Positions 11,101 through 21,400 of a DNA stretch of 64,000 nt are shown piece by piece. Under the pieces are notes generated by a model. It made no database searches and was not told the origin of the DNA. It worked only from the letters and a program-made list of their open reading frames with translations. Made by a program: the position numbers and the translations under genes. Source of the DNA: an uncultured Flavobacteriaceae bacterium (GTDB taxonomy: Bacteria; Bacteroidota; Bacteroidia; Flavobacteriales; Flavobacteriaceae); assembly GCA_947500445.1 (NCBI GenBank), contig CANMSB010000003.1, positions 248,001-312,000 on the forward strand, read 5' to 3'. The first letter of the stretch is position 1. Each line of letters begins with the position of its first letter.

Positions 11101-14100
11101 TGATGAACTACGTACCGATTTTGAAGCACTGTCCACCTATGTAGTGCAAGAAGGGATTGAAGTATTTTCCGTACCGTTTTCGGCATTGGATGCCTTCTTC
11201 TCAATTTATGGTGACAGTGGTTTGTCGGGCCACCAGCTCAAACATTTGATTAGCACCGGGGAGCAATTGTTGGTAAACACACCGCTGAAGCAGTTTTTGG
11301 AAGCCAACCCTGCGGTGTGCTTGCACAACTTTTACGGTCCTAGCGAGACGCATGTGGTCACGGCCGCCAAGCTGTCCGCGGCTATGGGCAACATAACCGA
11401 GCGACCGACCATAGGCTACCCACTCACTAATGCACGCCTATACGTACTTGACGAGCAGTACCACCTGATGCCCGAAGGTGTGCCCGGGCAAATCTTTATT
11501 GCTGGCGAGTACTTGGCTAAAGGCTACCTTGGCAAGATGGCATTGACTTCACAGCGGTTTGTGGACGATCCGTTTTACCCTGGTGAAAAGATGTACGCGA
11601 GTGGAGACCTTGGCCGTTGGCTTCCTGACAGACAAATTGAATACCTTGGCCGCATAGATGATCAGGTGAAAATCCGAGGTTTCCGGGTAGAGCCGGGTGA
11701 AGTTGAAGCGCAAGTCTTGAGGCTGCCGGGTATACAAAAAGCCATGGTCGTTGCCAGTGAGCAAGCAGGAGAACAAACCTTGTTGGCATTTGTAGTGACA
11801 GGGGAAAAGTTTGACGAAACAAAAGCCAAGCAGCAACTAGCAACGGTTTTGCCAGTGTACATGGTTCCTGCAAACATGCAGCAGATCGAAACCTTTCCAC
11901 TTACGCCCAATGGCAAGGTAGACAAGCGTGCTTTGGTGAGTACCATGGCGACGATGGTAACCAGAAAAGGCTATGAACCACCAGTGGGTAGGTTCGAAGA
12001 GGCTTTACAAGCAGTATGGCAAGATGTATTGGCATGTGAGCAAATAGGGGTAACTGACGACTTCTTTGATTTAGGCGGGCACTCCATCAAAGCCATCAAG
12101 CTGGGCAACCTGGTACAGGCCAGGCTACAGCAGCAGCTTACCGTCAGGCAAGTGTTTGAGCACCCGACCATCCGTGTACAGGCGTCCTTGTTAGAAAAGG
12201 AGGGAGTGGATAGCCTGCCACCAATCAAGAGCCTTGCCGGAGCTGCTGACTACCCACTTTCACCTGGGCAGGAGCGTTTGTGGGTATTGTGGCAACTAGG
12301 CACCGATATGGCCGCTTATAATATGCCGGGGATATTTGAGTTGTCAGCGTTGCCCGACGAGGGGATGTTGCGACAAGCGCTCGCCAGCGTTATCAAGCAG
12401 AATCATAGCCTGCGTACTGTGTTCGTTGAGCAAGACGGTGAACCGCGCCAGGCAATCATAGAGCCGGGCGAAGCGTGGTGGCAACAAGTGTGGGAAGAAG
12501 TAGAATTGTCTGGGGAATCCTTGGATAGTGAGGCGACCCATCAGTTGGTACTAGAGAGGGCCCAGAGGGCTTTTGACATGGAAAACGGTCCATTGCTGCG
12601 GGTCTCTCTCGTGAAGCAACCTCAGTCAGGCAAGGCGCTCTTACTGCTGGTCATGTCACATATGATATCCGACGGGTGGTCAATGCAAGTATTATTGACA
12701 ACATGGCTGACCGCTTACGGGCGATTGGCCCAAGGCGAGTCGGTAGCCCTCCCTGCACTGGAAATACAGTACCCGGATTTTGCGGTTTGGCAGCGCGATC
12801 TGCTGGCGTCTGGTACAGGTGATAAGGAAAAGGCCTACTGGCTAAGCCAAATGGCCGGGCCACTCCCGATGATGAACTTGCCCACCGACCGCCCAAGGCC
12901 GAATATCAAGACTTACGAAGGGGCGGTTTACAAGGCAGTGATCCATGACAGTGCTGTCGCAGGCTTGCGGCATTTGGTCAAAGAGGAAGGGGGAAGCCTA
13001 TATATGGGCTTACTCGCGGCATTGTCCGCCTTCTTTTATCGGTATACTGGTGGGCAACGCGATATGGTAATTGGCTCGCCCATGGCGGGTAGGCAACATC
13101 CTTTGTTGAAAGACCAAATAGGGTTGTTTCTCAATACGTTGCCACTACGGGTGCAGCCCGATGGTACACAAGGGTTCGGGGCATTGCTGTCCCAGGCCAA
13201 AACAGTAGCACTTGGTGCGCTCGACAATCAAAACCTACCCTTTCAAGAGTTGGTTGAACACCTCAACGTTCGGCGAGACCTGAGCCGGGAGCCGTTGTTC
13301 GACGTGCTATTAGTGCTGCAAAACATGGTAGACATGACAGCGGGTACCACTACGGCGGGCGGTCTTGAAGTAAAGCCGTATAACCAGGACATAGGGCTGA
13401 GCAAATACGACTTGAGCTTCAACTTTGCCGAAACTACCGTAGGACTGGCCTTGACGCTGGAGTACAATACAGATCTTTTCGATCCCGAAACCGTCCATGC
13501 GATGTGCGAACGGTTTGAACGGCTTTTGCTGGGGATGACACAGCAGCCGGAGTCCCCTATTGCCCAGGTACCATGGCTGGACGAGGCAGAGGAACGATAC
13601 TTGATAGATACACTGGCAGGCAAAGCGGTTGCTTACGACCAGGGTACCCTACATAGCTTAATCTCGGAGCAAGCAGTCCTGACCGCCGACGCTCCGGCAA
13701 TAGGATGTCGGGGCAAGTGGCTTACCTATGGGGAATTGGAAAGGCTGGCCAACCAGGTAGCGCGTTACCTGACCGATGAAATGGGTGTGCAACCAGGTGA
13801 TAAGGTCGGTATACTGTGTCACCGGGATGAAAAAATGGTAGCCTTGCTGTTAGGGGTTCTAAAGACAGGGGCGGCTTATGTCGCCATTGATCCTGCCTAC
13901 CCTGCGACTCGAATCACTTTTATGACCGAAGATGCAGGCCTTACTTTGTTAGTTGCGGAACAGGCAGCGATATCGGGAGGCATTCCGGCTGAACTGACTG
14001 TATTGTCTTTGCAAACACTGTTGGAGGGGGCTACTACCCAAACTACGGATAGCCTGCCAGAAAAGGCTAGTCCCGAAGGCCTGGCCTATATGATCTATAC

Positions 14101-15412
14101 CAGTGGGTCCACCGGACAGCCCAAAGGCGTACAGATAGAGCATTGTCAGGTGACCGCCTTTATGCATTGGTGTCGACAAGAATTTGCCCAATCAGATTAT
14201 CAATTGGCCCTAGCTGTGACTTCCTACTGTTTCGACCTTTCCGTCTTCGAATTGTTCTTTCCGCTCACCGTAGGTAAACCAGTACAGGTGCTAGGTTCAG
14301 GGGTTGAGATTATAGAAGTGCTGCAAACTGCAACCGAACCACTGCTGGTCAACACGGTACCATCGGTAGTGGGTGAGCTCATTGCCGCAGGGGCTGACCT
14401 GTCGCCTATCGCCGTGCTCAATATGGCAGGAGAACCAATCCCATTCCACTTTAAGGAGCATTTTGACCTTGGGCAAATGGAAGTACGCAACCTCTATGGT
14501 CCCAGCGAAGATACTACCTACAGCACCTGCTACCGCTTTGTGCAAACAGACGATGTGATTCCCATCGGCTACCCAATTGCCAATACTTACTGTTACCTGA
14601 TGGATGAAAACGGGCAGCTTACACCTCCTGGGGTGGCAGGAGAGCTATGCCTGTCAGGTGCGGGAGTGGCACGAGGCTACCATGGCCGCCCGACACTGAC
14701 CAGGGAACGTTTTGGCGAAGATCTCTTCCGCCCGGGCAACCGCCTGTACAAGACGGGGGATCTTTGTAAATGGAGGGCTGACGGGCAGCTGGAATACCTC
14801 GGCAGGATCGACAATCAGGTAAAAGTAAGAGGCTTTAGGATCGAGCCGGGGGAGATCGAAAAGGCACTGGCCGCTCACGATGGTATTGGCGAAGCTTTGG
14901 TGGCCGTGTGGGATAGCCCTGATCAAGGCCCCAAGCTGGTAGCTTATGTACAAGCCACAGACGAGGAGTTGGTGGAAGCTGCACAGCAGCGCATCAAACA
15001 ACAACTGCCCGTATACATGCACCCCGACTATGTGGTGATATTGGAAGTGTTTCCCAGAAATACCAACGGCAAAACCGACCGGACAGCCCTACCAGCACCA
15101 CAAGCCAAGGTGGCGCAAGAAGTAACTGCCGCTACCAATGAAGAAGAGGCGCGTGTGATGGCTTGCTGGAAAGCTGTACTCGGGGCCGATGAACTAGGCA
15201 TACACCACAATTTCTTTGAAGCTGGTGGTAATTCGCTCAAGGCAATAAGACTGTTCAAAGCCCTTGACAGCGAATTCCCCAACACCTTTAAAGTCACAGA
15301 CCTGTTTAGCAGGGCGACCATCGCCAGTCAGGCAGCATTTGCCCGAGGGCAAGGCACAAATGGTAAGGAAGGCGAAGGCCCTTCGGAAGAATTGATTGAA
15401 TTAACTTACTAA
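5189..15412 (+). CDS. NRPS subunit: halfC-A-PCP-E-C-A-PCP-C-A-PCP
   Basis: Three-module NRPS of 3407 aa, starting at an ATG 9 bp after the previous stop. Residues 1-235 match only the C-terminal lobe of a condensation domain, with no HHxxxDG. Then A1 (255-745), PCP (S789 in GGDSI), epimerization domain (815-1260; HHLIIDG and EGHGRE motifs intact), a C domain of the kind that accepts a D-residue (1300-1730; HHIIMDG), A2 (1755-2245), PCP (S2299), C (2345-2770; motif SHMISDG, keeping the second, catalytic His), A3 (2800-3290) and PCP (S3349). Hand-read codes: A1 DVWHVSLID-K, close to Ser, so D-Ser after epimerization; A2 DSHFITFVV-K, no match I know; A3 DLFNNALTY-K, Ala or Gly. No terminal release domain: the chain passes to the KS of the next gene, 39 bp downstream. 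Confidence 0.96.
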   Translation: MNTTSQNTRIAYKAANDYWMSKLQDITIPTYSLGIGDKEGSDRLAGQVPATTKALVSHVAKGRDLASSMVYLTVFRALRYHYFRDVDGVTCLPPQKGKEEQQPVYLLLSVNSDTTLRHILKACSEGWKAAYQHAAYEREELAALLASRGFSLEGIGQVAYFDERLHQQHDMSASALGLSLLGEEGAVFEWVYDAVKFPEVYMQQWAGHYLKALACFKEWLDLPIVDWPLLSEEEKLQQLNVWNRTGVDYPDKATLHGLFEEQVKSNGSRTAVADDRQSLTYQALDHAANQLASHLREAYGVGRNDRVAVMLDRGVPLWVALLAVLKTGAAYVPIGTSFPDSRVEFILQDVTPKAMIATSSEVFSDTEIPTLYMDSDEWEHQGGENQLEPVSPDATACIIYTSGSTGTPKGVAVAHRGVVNRIAWQWQALGYGQNDVVLQKTTPTFDVSVWELFMPLAFGARAVACETVTAHDPQLLCEAIERHHVTNLHFVPSMFQAFLENLDTEQLSQTKTLRSIVTSGEALKADTVDKHYDKFPSVPLHNLYGPTEASIDVSWHQAQPGQSVVPIGKPIQNIKLHICDENGRLLPAGAVGEINIAGIGLAHGYVNQPKLTADKFVAGALPLRETTYRTGDLGRWLPNGEIAYMGRTDHQVKLRGFRIELGEIESVLLRHQAVNACAVLLKASPDRLVAFLVGAGQGQEENLHAHMEANLPAYMVVHQLVHIAEMPLTPSGKADRKALACLEEGGGMVGQYTPPQSDEEKLLVEVWQAVLQKEQVGITDNFFHLGGDSIVAIQVVSRLAAAGYQLQVKQLLKDPYIDRLAQIMERRQNMASQALVTGRSRLAPMQWHLVVHNGVHMHHFNQVMSLAVDSLPTIDRLRQLFAQLAQHHDMLRFTYHVEDNYPYGYIHDGQAIPEVLEASLQSEADEQKDLEQLVTEAQASFNLQSGPLLKAIAVRSTTQDYLLLIAHHLIIDGVSWRILLEDLHTLWQMPEATDLKDGVLPNKSFSYRDWVEKLYEEAGQATFEEVAREYWPVAKEKDMPALPGQAMAAPDLVRDAAYCHVLFDQDMTEALRGPLNKPFNTDLQDFLLAAVSDVLAVWVGAQSLPIMLEGHGRETWGSFAEVDLSRTVGWFTSIYPVYLTRQTGLQDQLIHVKECLRRVPFQGMGYGMERYLGEAATPEAVRYPVSFNYLGSFDGVTQPTGAFKLVDVPVGPIQAPDGPRQFALEVSAVVVEGRLRLALAYNRLYHTQQDMEQLLDQIKGSLEALANMAASQQRRIYTPTDFRYKALTLQQASELGETEALEEVMPLSPMQEGILFHALMAPDSAAYFEQVSMTLQGKLDIARLTVCFQMLGERHSVLKARIWGQASGTTLQIIPAQRPLPVIQEDFRDEGNQQAAIEAWKQTDRQQGFDLYSEPLTRLGILKIAEDTHEIVWSHHHIIMDGWCLGIVLGDLFALYGQQGTPSLGNLSPVAPYAAYIDWLDTVDRKAAEAYWNAYLNGFGEASTLSMHKETGANGQGSQRLRLGKVVSTALKASAQKQEVTLNTTIQALWGVLLHKLVRQTDVLFGGVVSGRPAELPGVEQMVGLFINTLPVRLQIGQEDTVWGVAARLQGDAIEATPYHHFPLADIQAMRGAKQVLFDHIMVFDNYPVADQLQQISQQADQLPEVVGMGLVEATHYGLTVIVVPGEDIEVRFEYDKATYTDAQMAQVSSCFERLAQQAIETSDTPIASLRLLSDSQRKALLAHNPKPVSYPDGENVPVLLEACASQNPDKLALVCAEDRYTYQALEALTNQVANYLLASYDIGPDVCVGVMLHRSAWSVIAMNAVLKTGACYLPIDPTLPAERIDYIVNDAKPVVIFTQAACEAALPHEWQNRLCMVEGHEWQDFADQSPDIKIEADSLSYIIYTSGSTGTPKGVAQTHRTVHNLIRWDIDHSGIAGGLRQLQYSAFGFDSSLHDAWFVLSNGGTLYVATDELRTDFEALSTYVVQEGIEVFSVPFSALDAFFSIYGDSGLSGHQLKHLISTGEQLLVNTPLKQFLEANPAVCLHNFYGPSETHVVTAAKLSAAMGNITERPTIGYPLTNARLYVLDEQYHLMPEGVPGQIFIAGEYLAKGYLGKMALTSQRFVDDPFYPGEKMYASGDLGRWLPDRQIEYLGRIDDQVKIRGFRVEPGEVEAQVLRLPGIQKAMVVASEQAGEQTLLAFVVTGEKFDETKAKQQLATVLPVYMVPANMQQIETFPLTPNGKVDKRALVSTMATMVTRKGYEPPVGRFEEALQAVWQDVLACEQIGVTDDFFDLGGHSIKAIKLGNLVQARLQQQLTVRQVFEHPTIRVQASLLEKEGVDSLPPIKSLAGAADYPLSPGQERLWVLWQLGTDMAAYNMPGIFELSALPDEGMLRQALASVIKQNHSLRTVFVEQDGEPRQAIIEPGEAWWQQVWEEVELSGESLDSEATHQLVLERAQRAFDMENGPLLRVSLVKQPQSGKALLLLVMSHMISDGWSMQVLLTTWLTAYGRLAQGESVALPALEIQYPDFAVWQRDLLASGTGDKEKAYWLSQMAGPLPMMNLPTDRPRPNIKTYEGAVYKAVIHDSAVAGLRHLVKEEGGSLYMGLLAALSAFFYRYTGGQRDMVIGSPMAGRQHPLLKDQIGLFLNTLPLRVQPDGTQGFGALLSQAKTVALGALDNQNLPFQELVEHLNVRRDLSREPLFDVLLVLQNMVDMTAGTTTAGGLEVKPYNQDIGLSKYDLSFNFAETTVGLALTLEYNTDLFDPETVHAMCERFERLLLGMTQQPESPIAQVPWLDEAEERYLIDTLAGKAVAYDQGTLHSLISEQAVLTADAPAIGCRGKWLTYGELERLANQVARYLTDEMGVQPGDKVGILCHRDEKMVALLLGVLKTGAAYVAIDPAYPATRITFMTEDAGLTLLVAEQAAISGGIPAELTVLSLQTLLEGATTQTTDSLPEKASPEGLAYMIYTSGSTGQPKGVQIEHCQVTAFMHWCRQEFAQSDYQLALAVTSYCFDLSVFELFFPLTVGKPVQVLGSGVEIIEVLQTATEPLLVNTVPSVVGELIAAGADLSPIAVLNMAGEPIPFHFKEHFDLGQMEVRNLYGPSEDTTYSTCYRFVQTDDVIPIGYPIANTYCYLMDENGQLTPPGVAGELCLSGAGVARGYHGRPTLTRERFGEDLFRPGNRLYKTGDLCKWRADGQLEYLGRIDNQVKVRGFRIEPGEIEKALAAHDGIGEALVAVWDSPDQGPKLVAYVQATDEELVEAAQQRIKQQLPVYMHPDYVVILEVFPRNTNGKTDRTALPAPQAKVAQEVTAATNEEEARVMACWKAVLGADELGIHHNFFEAGGNSLKAIRLFKALDSEFPNTFKVTDLFSRATIASQAAFARGQGTNGKEGEGPSEELIELTY

Positions 15413-15451
15413 GCCAATAGGGCTTCAATAGTAAAAAACAAATTAGCCAAC

Positions 15452-18400
15452 ATGAAAATTAACAAACGGGACATAGCGATTATCGGTATTGGGGGCAAGT
15501 ATCCCCAGGCAGACAGCCTTTCCGGTTTTTTGGAATTGTTGCGCATAGGGCAAGACCTGGTGCGCCCTCTGAGTGCTGAAAGGATATCGCAAACCGCTAT
15601 ACCCTTTGGCAAAGACTACCAAATCATGGGCTTTTTGGAAGGCATAGACCAATTTGATGCACCCTTCTTTGGTATGGCAGAAGGCGAAGCGATACACATG
15701 GACCCACGGCAGCGTTTGTTACTGGCAGCAGCTTACCATGCTTTTGAGTCGGCAGGGCAGGGACTCAATGCTGTGCAGGGTAGCGATACTGGGGTATTCC
15801 TGGCCGATGCCAAACTGGACTACTATCAACATGCAGAAGCTTACGATCCGGCATTGGTCACGGGCAATAACAATGCCGCCATGGCTGGCAGGATAGCCCG
15901 TTTCTTCAACTTGCGCGGTACGGCCGAGGTAGTAGACACTGCCTGTTCTTCGGCGCTGACCGCCCTACACCATGCCTGCAATTCCCTGCTGCTTGGTGAT
16001 GTCGGCCAGGCATTGGTAGGCGGTGCGAGCCTGATGTTGTTTCCGCCTGAAAAATCGAGAAATACAGGCATGGGCATAGAGTCGCCTACCGGCAAAGCAA
16101 GGGCTTTTTCCGCAGAAGCGGATGGCACGAGCAACGGTGAGTTGGTCGCATGTTTGTTACTAAAACCATTGGATTCCGCACTGGAAGCCAATGACCCGGT
16201 GTATGCGATTATCAAAAGTGCGGCAGTGAATCAGGATGCGGCACTTTCGGCAAGCTTTACCGCTCCCGACAGTATAGCACAGTCCGAGGTAATCCTCAAA
16301 GCCTGGCAAAAAGCAGGCATTGACCCTGCTACGATCAATTATATAGAAGCCCATGGTACCGGTACCAAACTGGGCGACCCAATCGAAATCGATGGCATCG
16401 ACCAGGCGTTTGAAGCAGGAGGCGTACCAAAAGGCCATACCTGTGCAGTGTCGTCGGTGAAGTCAAACCTGGGCCATACGGACAGTACAGCGGGGCTGGC
16501 AGGCCTGATCAAGGCCGTGTTGTCACTACATACCAAGGAACTGATGCCCTCTTTGCATGTAACGGCGTTGAATCCTTTTATAGATTTTGAAAAGTCGGTG
16601 ACTTCTGTCAATACAAGCCTCAAGCCTTGGCCTTTGCCCGATAATGCTACCTTGCGACGATGTGGCGTAAGCTCGTTTGGACTGACGGGTACCAATACGC
16701 ATGTGGTTTTGCAGGAAGCACCCGAAGCCGTGACGGACGAAATTGCCACTCCCCAATTGGTCTTACTTAGTGCCCATCACCCTGAGTCGTTAAAGCAGCA
16801 AGCCGAAGACTTGCTAGAATATATAGCACAGCACCCAGATACGCACCTGACTCCTTTAGCAGCTACTTTACAACGACGAGGCCAGTTTCCATATCGATGG
16901 TGCACCGTAGCCGATAGTGTAGCGACGCTTCAAAAGGCCTTGGCAGAAGTTGCCGATACAGCCGTAGCCCCTAGTGAGGGCATGGCCAAATACTTCATCT
17001 TATTTCCCGGTACAGGGAACGTAAACCAACAATTAGCAGGGCAGTTATGTGATCAAGACGAGGTTTTTGCACAATACTGGCAGCAAGCGGCTATGCACTT
17101 CAAGCGTGAGCCTGGCGAAGGAACCGTATTATTGGCTTATCAATATGCCCTCTACCACAGCCTAAAAGAAAAAGGCGTACACAGCCGCTACTTGATCGGC
17201 GACGGGGTAGGCAAGCTGGTCATTGCCGTACTGCAAGGCAAACAAACCTTGGTAGAGGCCATGGCGGATACCGAAAGTGCTGTGCCGGGTACACTTGCGC
17301 AAATCCAACTGCGCATGGAAAAAATGTTGCAAGCCGAAGCCACCGCCGATACGCTTGGGCTGATCGCGCTTAGCCCTAATAGCAACATGGCCGAAGGGCT
17401 TAGCCCTATGCTGCCCGGTTTTCCCAAAGCACGGCTTCATGCCCCGGAAATAGGCGAAGGCATGCTGGCACAACTGCTCGCAGGGCTGTTTATGGAAGGT
17501 GTAGGGATTGCCCCAATGACCAAAGCCCCACTATTGAAGCTATTGCCTCCATATCCATTTCAGAGCAAGCGACTTTGGCTGAAGCCACCTACGTCAAGGC
17601 CTGAAACGGATTGGCTGTACGATGTGGTTTGGGAATCAACCGCTATCGACCCACAAGGACTTGCTTCAGAGCTTGTGATGATTACCCTGGAAGAAGTGCT
17701 GCCCGAATGGGTAGACACGCTCCATCAACAAGGGGTAAACGTAACGCACGTACAGCTAGGACAGACTGCCTATACTTGTGACGATTGGCGACGTTATAGG
17801 CTACGTCAGGCACATATGGCAGACTGGGAAAAGATGCTGGCACATTGGCAGCGACAGGAAATCACCCCGGTGCAGGTGTTGGTCGTGGCTCCGGATCGTA
17901 TAGCCCCGGTAGAGGCACTGCAAAGTATGATGCATATCGTCCAGGGCTTGGAGGCATGGATGACTGAAGGCACCCCCAGCCTATGTTTGGTAACGAAGCA
18001 AGGACATGCCTTAAGCGCCGGTGAACAGCCCAACCCTACCCATGCGGCCATGCAAGGGGTGTTCAACAGCTTGTCACAAGAGTACCTTGCATTGGAAACC
18101 CGCTGTATAGACTTAGCGGCATCCGTCGCGCTTGAGACTTTTGTGCAGGTATTGGCTACGCCTACTGCACAAACGCAAACAGCCATTAGGGGGAGCGAAG
18201 CCTTTGTACCGACTTTGGTTCATCGCGAACAGATTGAAAACAACGAAGTGTCTATAGCAGTAGGAGGACACTACCTGATCACAGGCGGTACGGGCGGCAT
18301 CGGGATGTTGATCGGTGAGGCTTTGGCTGCACAAGGTATAGCCCATATTACCCTATTAGGCCGTAAAAAACTGGATACTCATAAGCCTTGGGCTACATTG

Positions 18401-21400
18401 GCAGCTGACCAGGGAGAATTTCAGGAATATTACGACACTTTTGCAAAATGGGAACAACAAGGCAGCCAAGTGTCTTATTACCGTGCGCCGCTCGGTGACC
18501 ATGAGGCGGTGAGTAAGGCAATAGCCAACGCCAAAGAAAAAGCAGGTGTTGTAACAGGGGTATTTCATACTGCAGGTGCCCCCGGCAAAAAATACTTGCG
18601 CAATCATTCCGAAACGTCTTTCATGGAGGCATTAGAACCCAAAATACAAGGTACAATCCATTTGCATCAAGTACTTCAGGCGCACCGGCCTGACTTCTAC
18701 TTGCTCTTTTCGTCACAAAATGCCTGGTTGGGACACGAGCGAGGTACCAACTATGGCGCAGCCAATGCCTGGATGGACGCCTATGCGAATGCTCAAAGCC
18801 AAGTGGGGGAACCCTTCGTTGCGGTCAATTGGCCTGGATGGCATCAGACAGGCATGCTGGCCCGCACGTTGGTGCCTGGCCATCAGGAAAGTTACCAAGA
18901 GAGCTTACTGGGAAATCAGGAAGGACTTCGACTTATATTCAAGCTCATTGGACAAACAAAACCCAACACCGTAGTCTCTAAAATTGCACCAGCACAGATG
19001 CCCCCTAACCCATTTTGGCATATGCCTGATAACAGGGACTTAATGGGAGCAGCCGATACAGAAAATGCTTCAATAGGCCGATACGAAGACAACCCTGCCT
19101 GGACAGCGACACAAAACACCGTAGCCGCATGTTGGTACGAAGTATTGCGGTCTGAGGACATGGCATTGACTGATGACTTTTTCGAGCTGGGAGGCCACTC
19201 GCTTAGTGGCATGCAGGTTGCCAACAAGATACAGGAACGGCTGAAAGTACCAATAGACTTTGACGAAGTGTTTGCATACCCTACCCTCGGCGAGTTGGCA
19301 CAACGGGTAGAAGGGTTGCTGTCGGGCAATAGCGAAGCGGTGGAGGTCATATCTCCAACACCTGAACGCCCATTTTACCCCATGTCGCACGCCCAAAAGC
19401 GGCTTTGGCTGCTCGATCAGATGGAGCCAGGTATGATCGCCTACAATATACCGGGGGCGTTTAAAGTTTATGGAACGCTAGACGTATCAAGGCTCGCCAA
19501 GGCTTTTGAAGCAGTAGTGGACAGGCACGAAAGCCTCCGTACTACCTTTGGCATGGAAGCCGGGGAGCCAGTACAATACATACATGCTCCTGGTCACATC
19601 GGTTTTGCAGTGCTAATACATGACCTGCGCAATGAACCAGACAAAGAGGCACAGAGCATGGCCATGGCCAACAAGGAAGCCGCTACGCCTTTTGATTTGG
19701 AAAAAGGACCTTTGTTGCGCGTGTCATTGCTGCAGTTGGACGATACCACGTACGTGTTGTTGTTTACCATGCACCACATTGTGTCCGACCTGTGGTCGCT
19801 CAACATATTATTTGAAGAAACGATCAATCATTATCGAGGGGCCTCATTGTCTCCCTTGAGCATACAATACAAAGACTACGCAGCGTGGCAAAACGGATTG
19901 TTGGGAGCCAATGGCGACTCGGCTGCGCAAACTTATTGGGAGGGACAATTTGCCAGCCTGCCAGAGCCGCTGGCCTTAGCCACCGACCGGCCCCGGCCCC
20001 ACATAATGACTTATGATGGTACTACCTTGCAACGTATGATACCGAAGCAAGCACTGGACAACCTCAACACGTTGGCCAGACGGGAAAACACCAGTTTGTT
20101 CATTCTGCTCACAGCGATGGCCAAGACCCTACTCCATCGGTATACCTTACAAGAAGATATTGTAGTGGGCACTCCGGTGCTTGGTAGAGACAACCCTGCA
20201 CTGGAGCCTTTGATAGGGTATTTTGCCAATACACTGGCTTTACGTACTACCGTTGACAGTGGGCAGCCATTCAGCGAATTTTTGGCACAGGTTAAAGCAG
20301 TGTGTATGGATGCTTACCAACACCAAGCCTATCCCTTTGACAAGCTGGTAGACGGGCTGGGCCTCCAACGTGATATGAGCCGTTCACCCTTGTTTGATGT
20401 AGTAGTCGTGTTGCAAAACCAGCAGAACAGTACTGTGCCGCAAGGGGAGGGAGGTTTTCAAATGGAAGCCTACCATACCGAGCGTGTCATTAGCAAATTT
20501 GACATCACCTTTAACTTTACAGAACAAAAAGAGGGGCTCAAACTAAACCTCGAATACAATACCGGGCTTTTCGACAGCCAGCGCATGGAGCGTATGGTAG
20601 GGCATCTGGTATGCCTTATCGAGGGTATCCTGCACAATCCAAGCCAGCCGTTGTCTGCATTGCCCATGGCTTCAGAGGAAGAACAGCAAACATTGTTGGC
20701 CTTACATGATCGGACCCATATGGAGTGGAATCAGGGCGATACGATTGTGAGCCTGTTTGTACAAGCGGTCGAGTCACATAGTGATTGTGTCGCACTTACA
20801 TACCAGGGTGAGGAGTTGACCTATCAAGCATTGGACGAGCTTTCCAACCAGATGGCACACGCTATACAGGCTGTCAATGGCCCTTTGGATAACGATACAC
20901 TGGTGGCGATTATGTACGAACGCTCGGCTGATATGGTCGCTGCGATTCTGGCGGTGCTCAAGTGCGGAGCAGCTTACTTGCCACTCGACCCATCGCTGCC
21001 CGCTTCACGGGTTAGCTATATATTGAACGATGCGCGACCGGTACTTGTGGTTGTGGCCGGTGAGGCCACGGCAGCACCTTTTGATTTGGGCGATACTACC
21101 TTACTTTGCCTAAGCCAGGAAAATCTGACGCCTCACCCTGCTACGCATTTAACCACTGCCCCAATGCCGGAAGACGTAGCATATGTGATCTACACCTCCG
21201 GATCCACGGGCCAGCCCAAAGGGGTGATGGTAGAGCACCGTCAGGTAACCCGCTTGCTGTACTGTGAAGGCTTCGATTTTGACTTTGGCCCGACGGATAC
21301 CTGGGTGCTATTCCATTCCATCAGTTTCGACTTTTCGGTATGGGAGCTTTGGGGAGCTTTACTATATGGGGGCAAACTACTCGTATTGCCACAGGACACA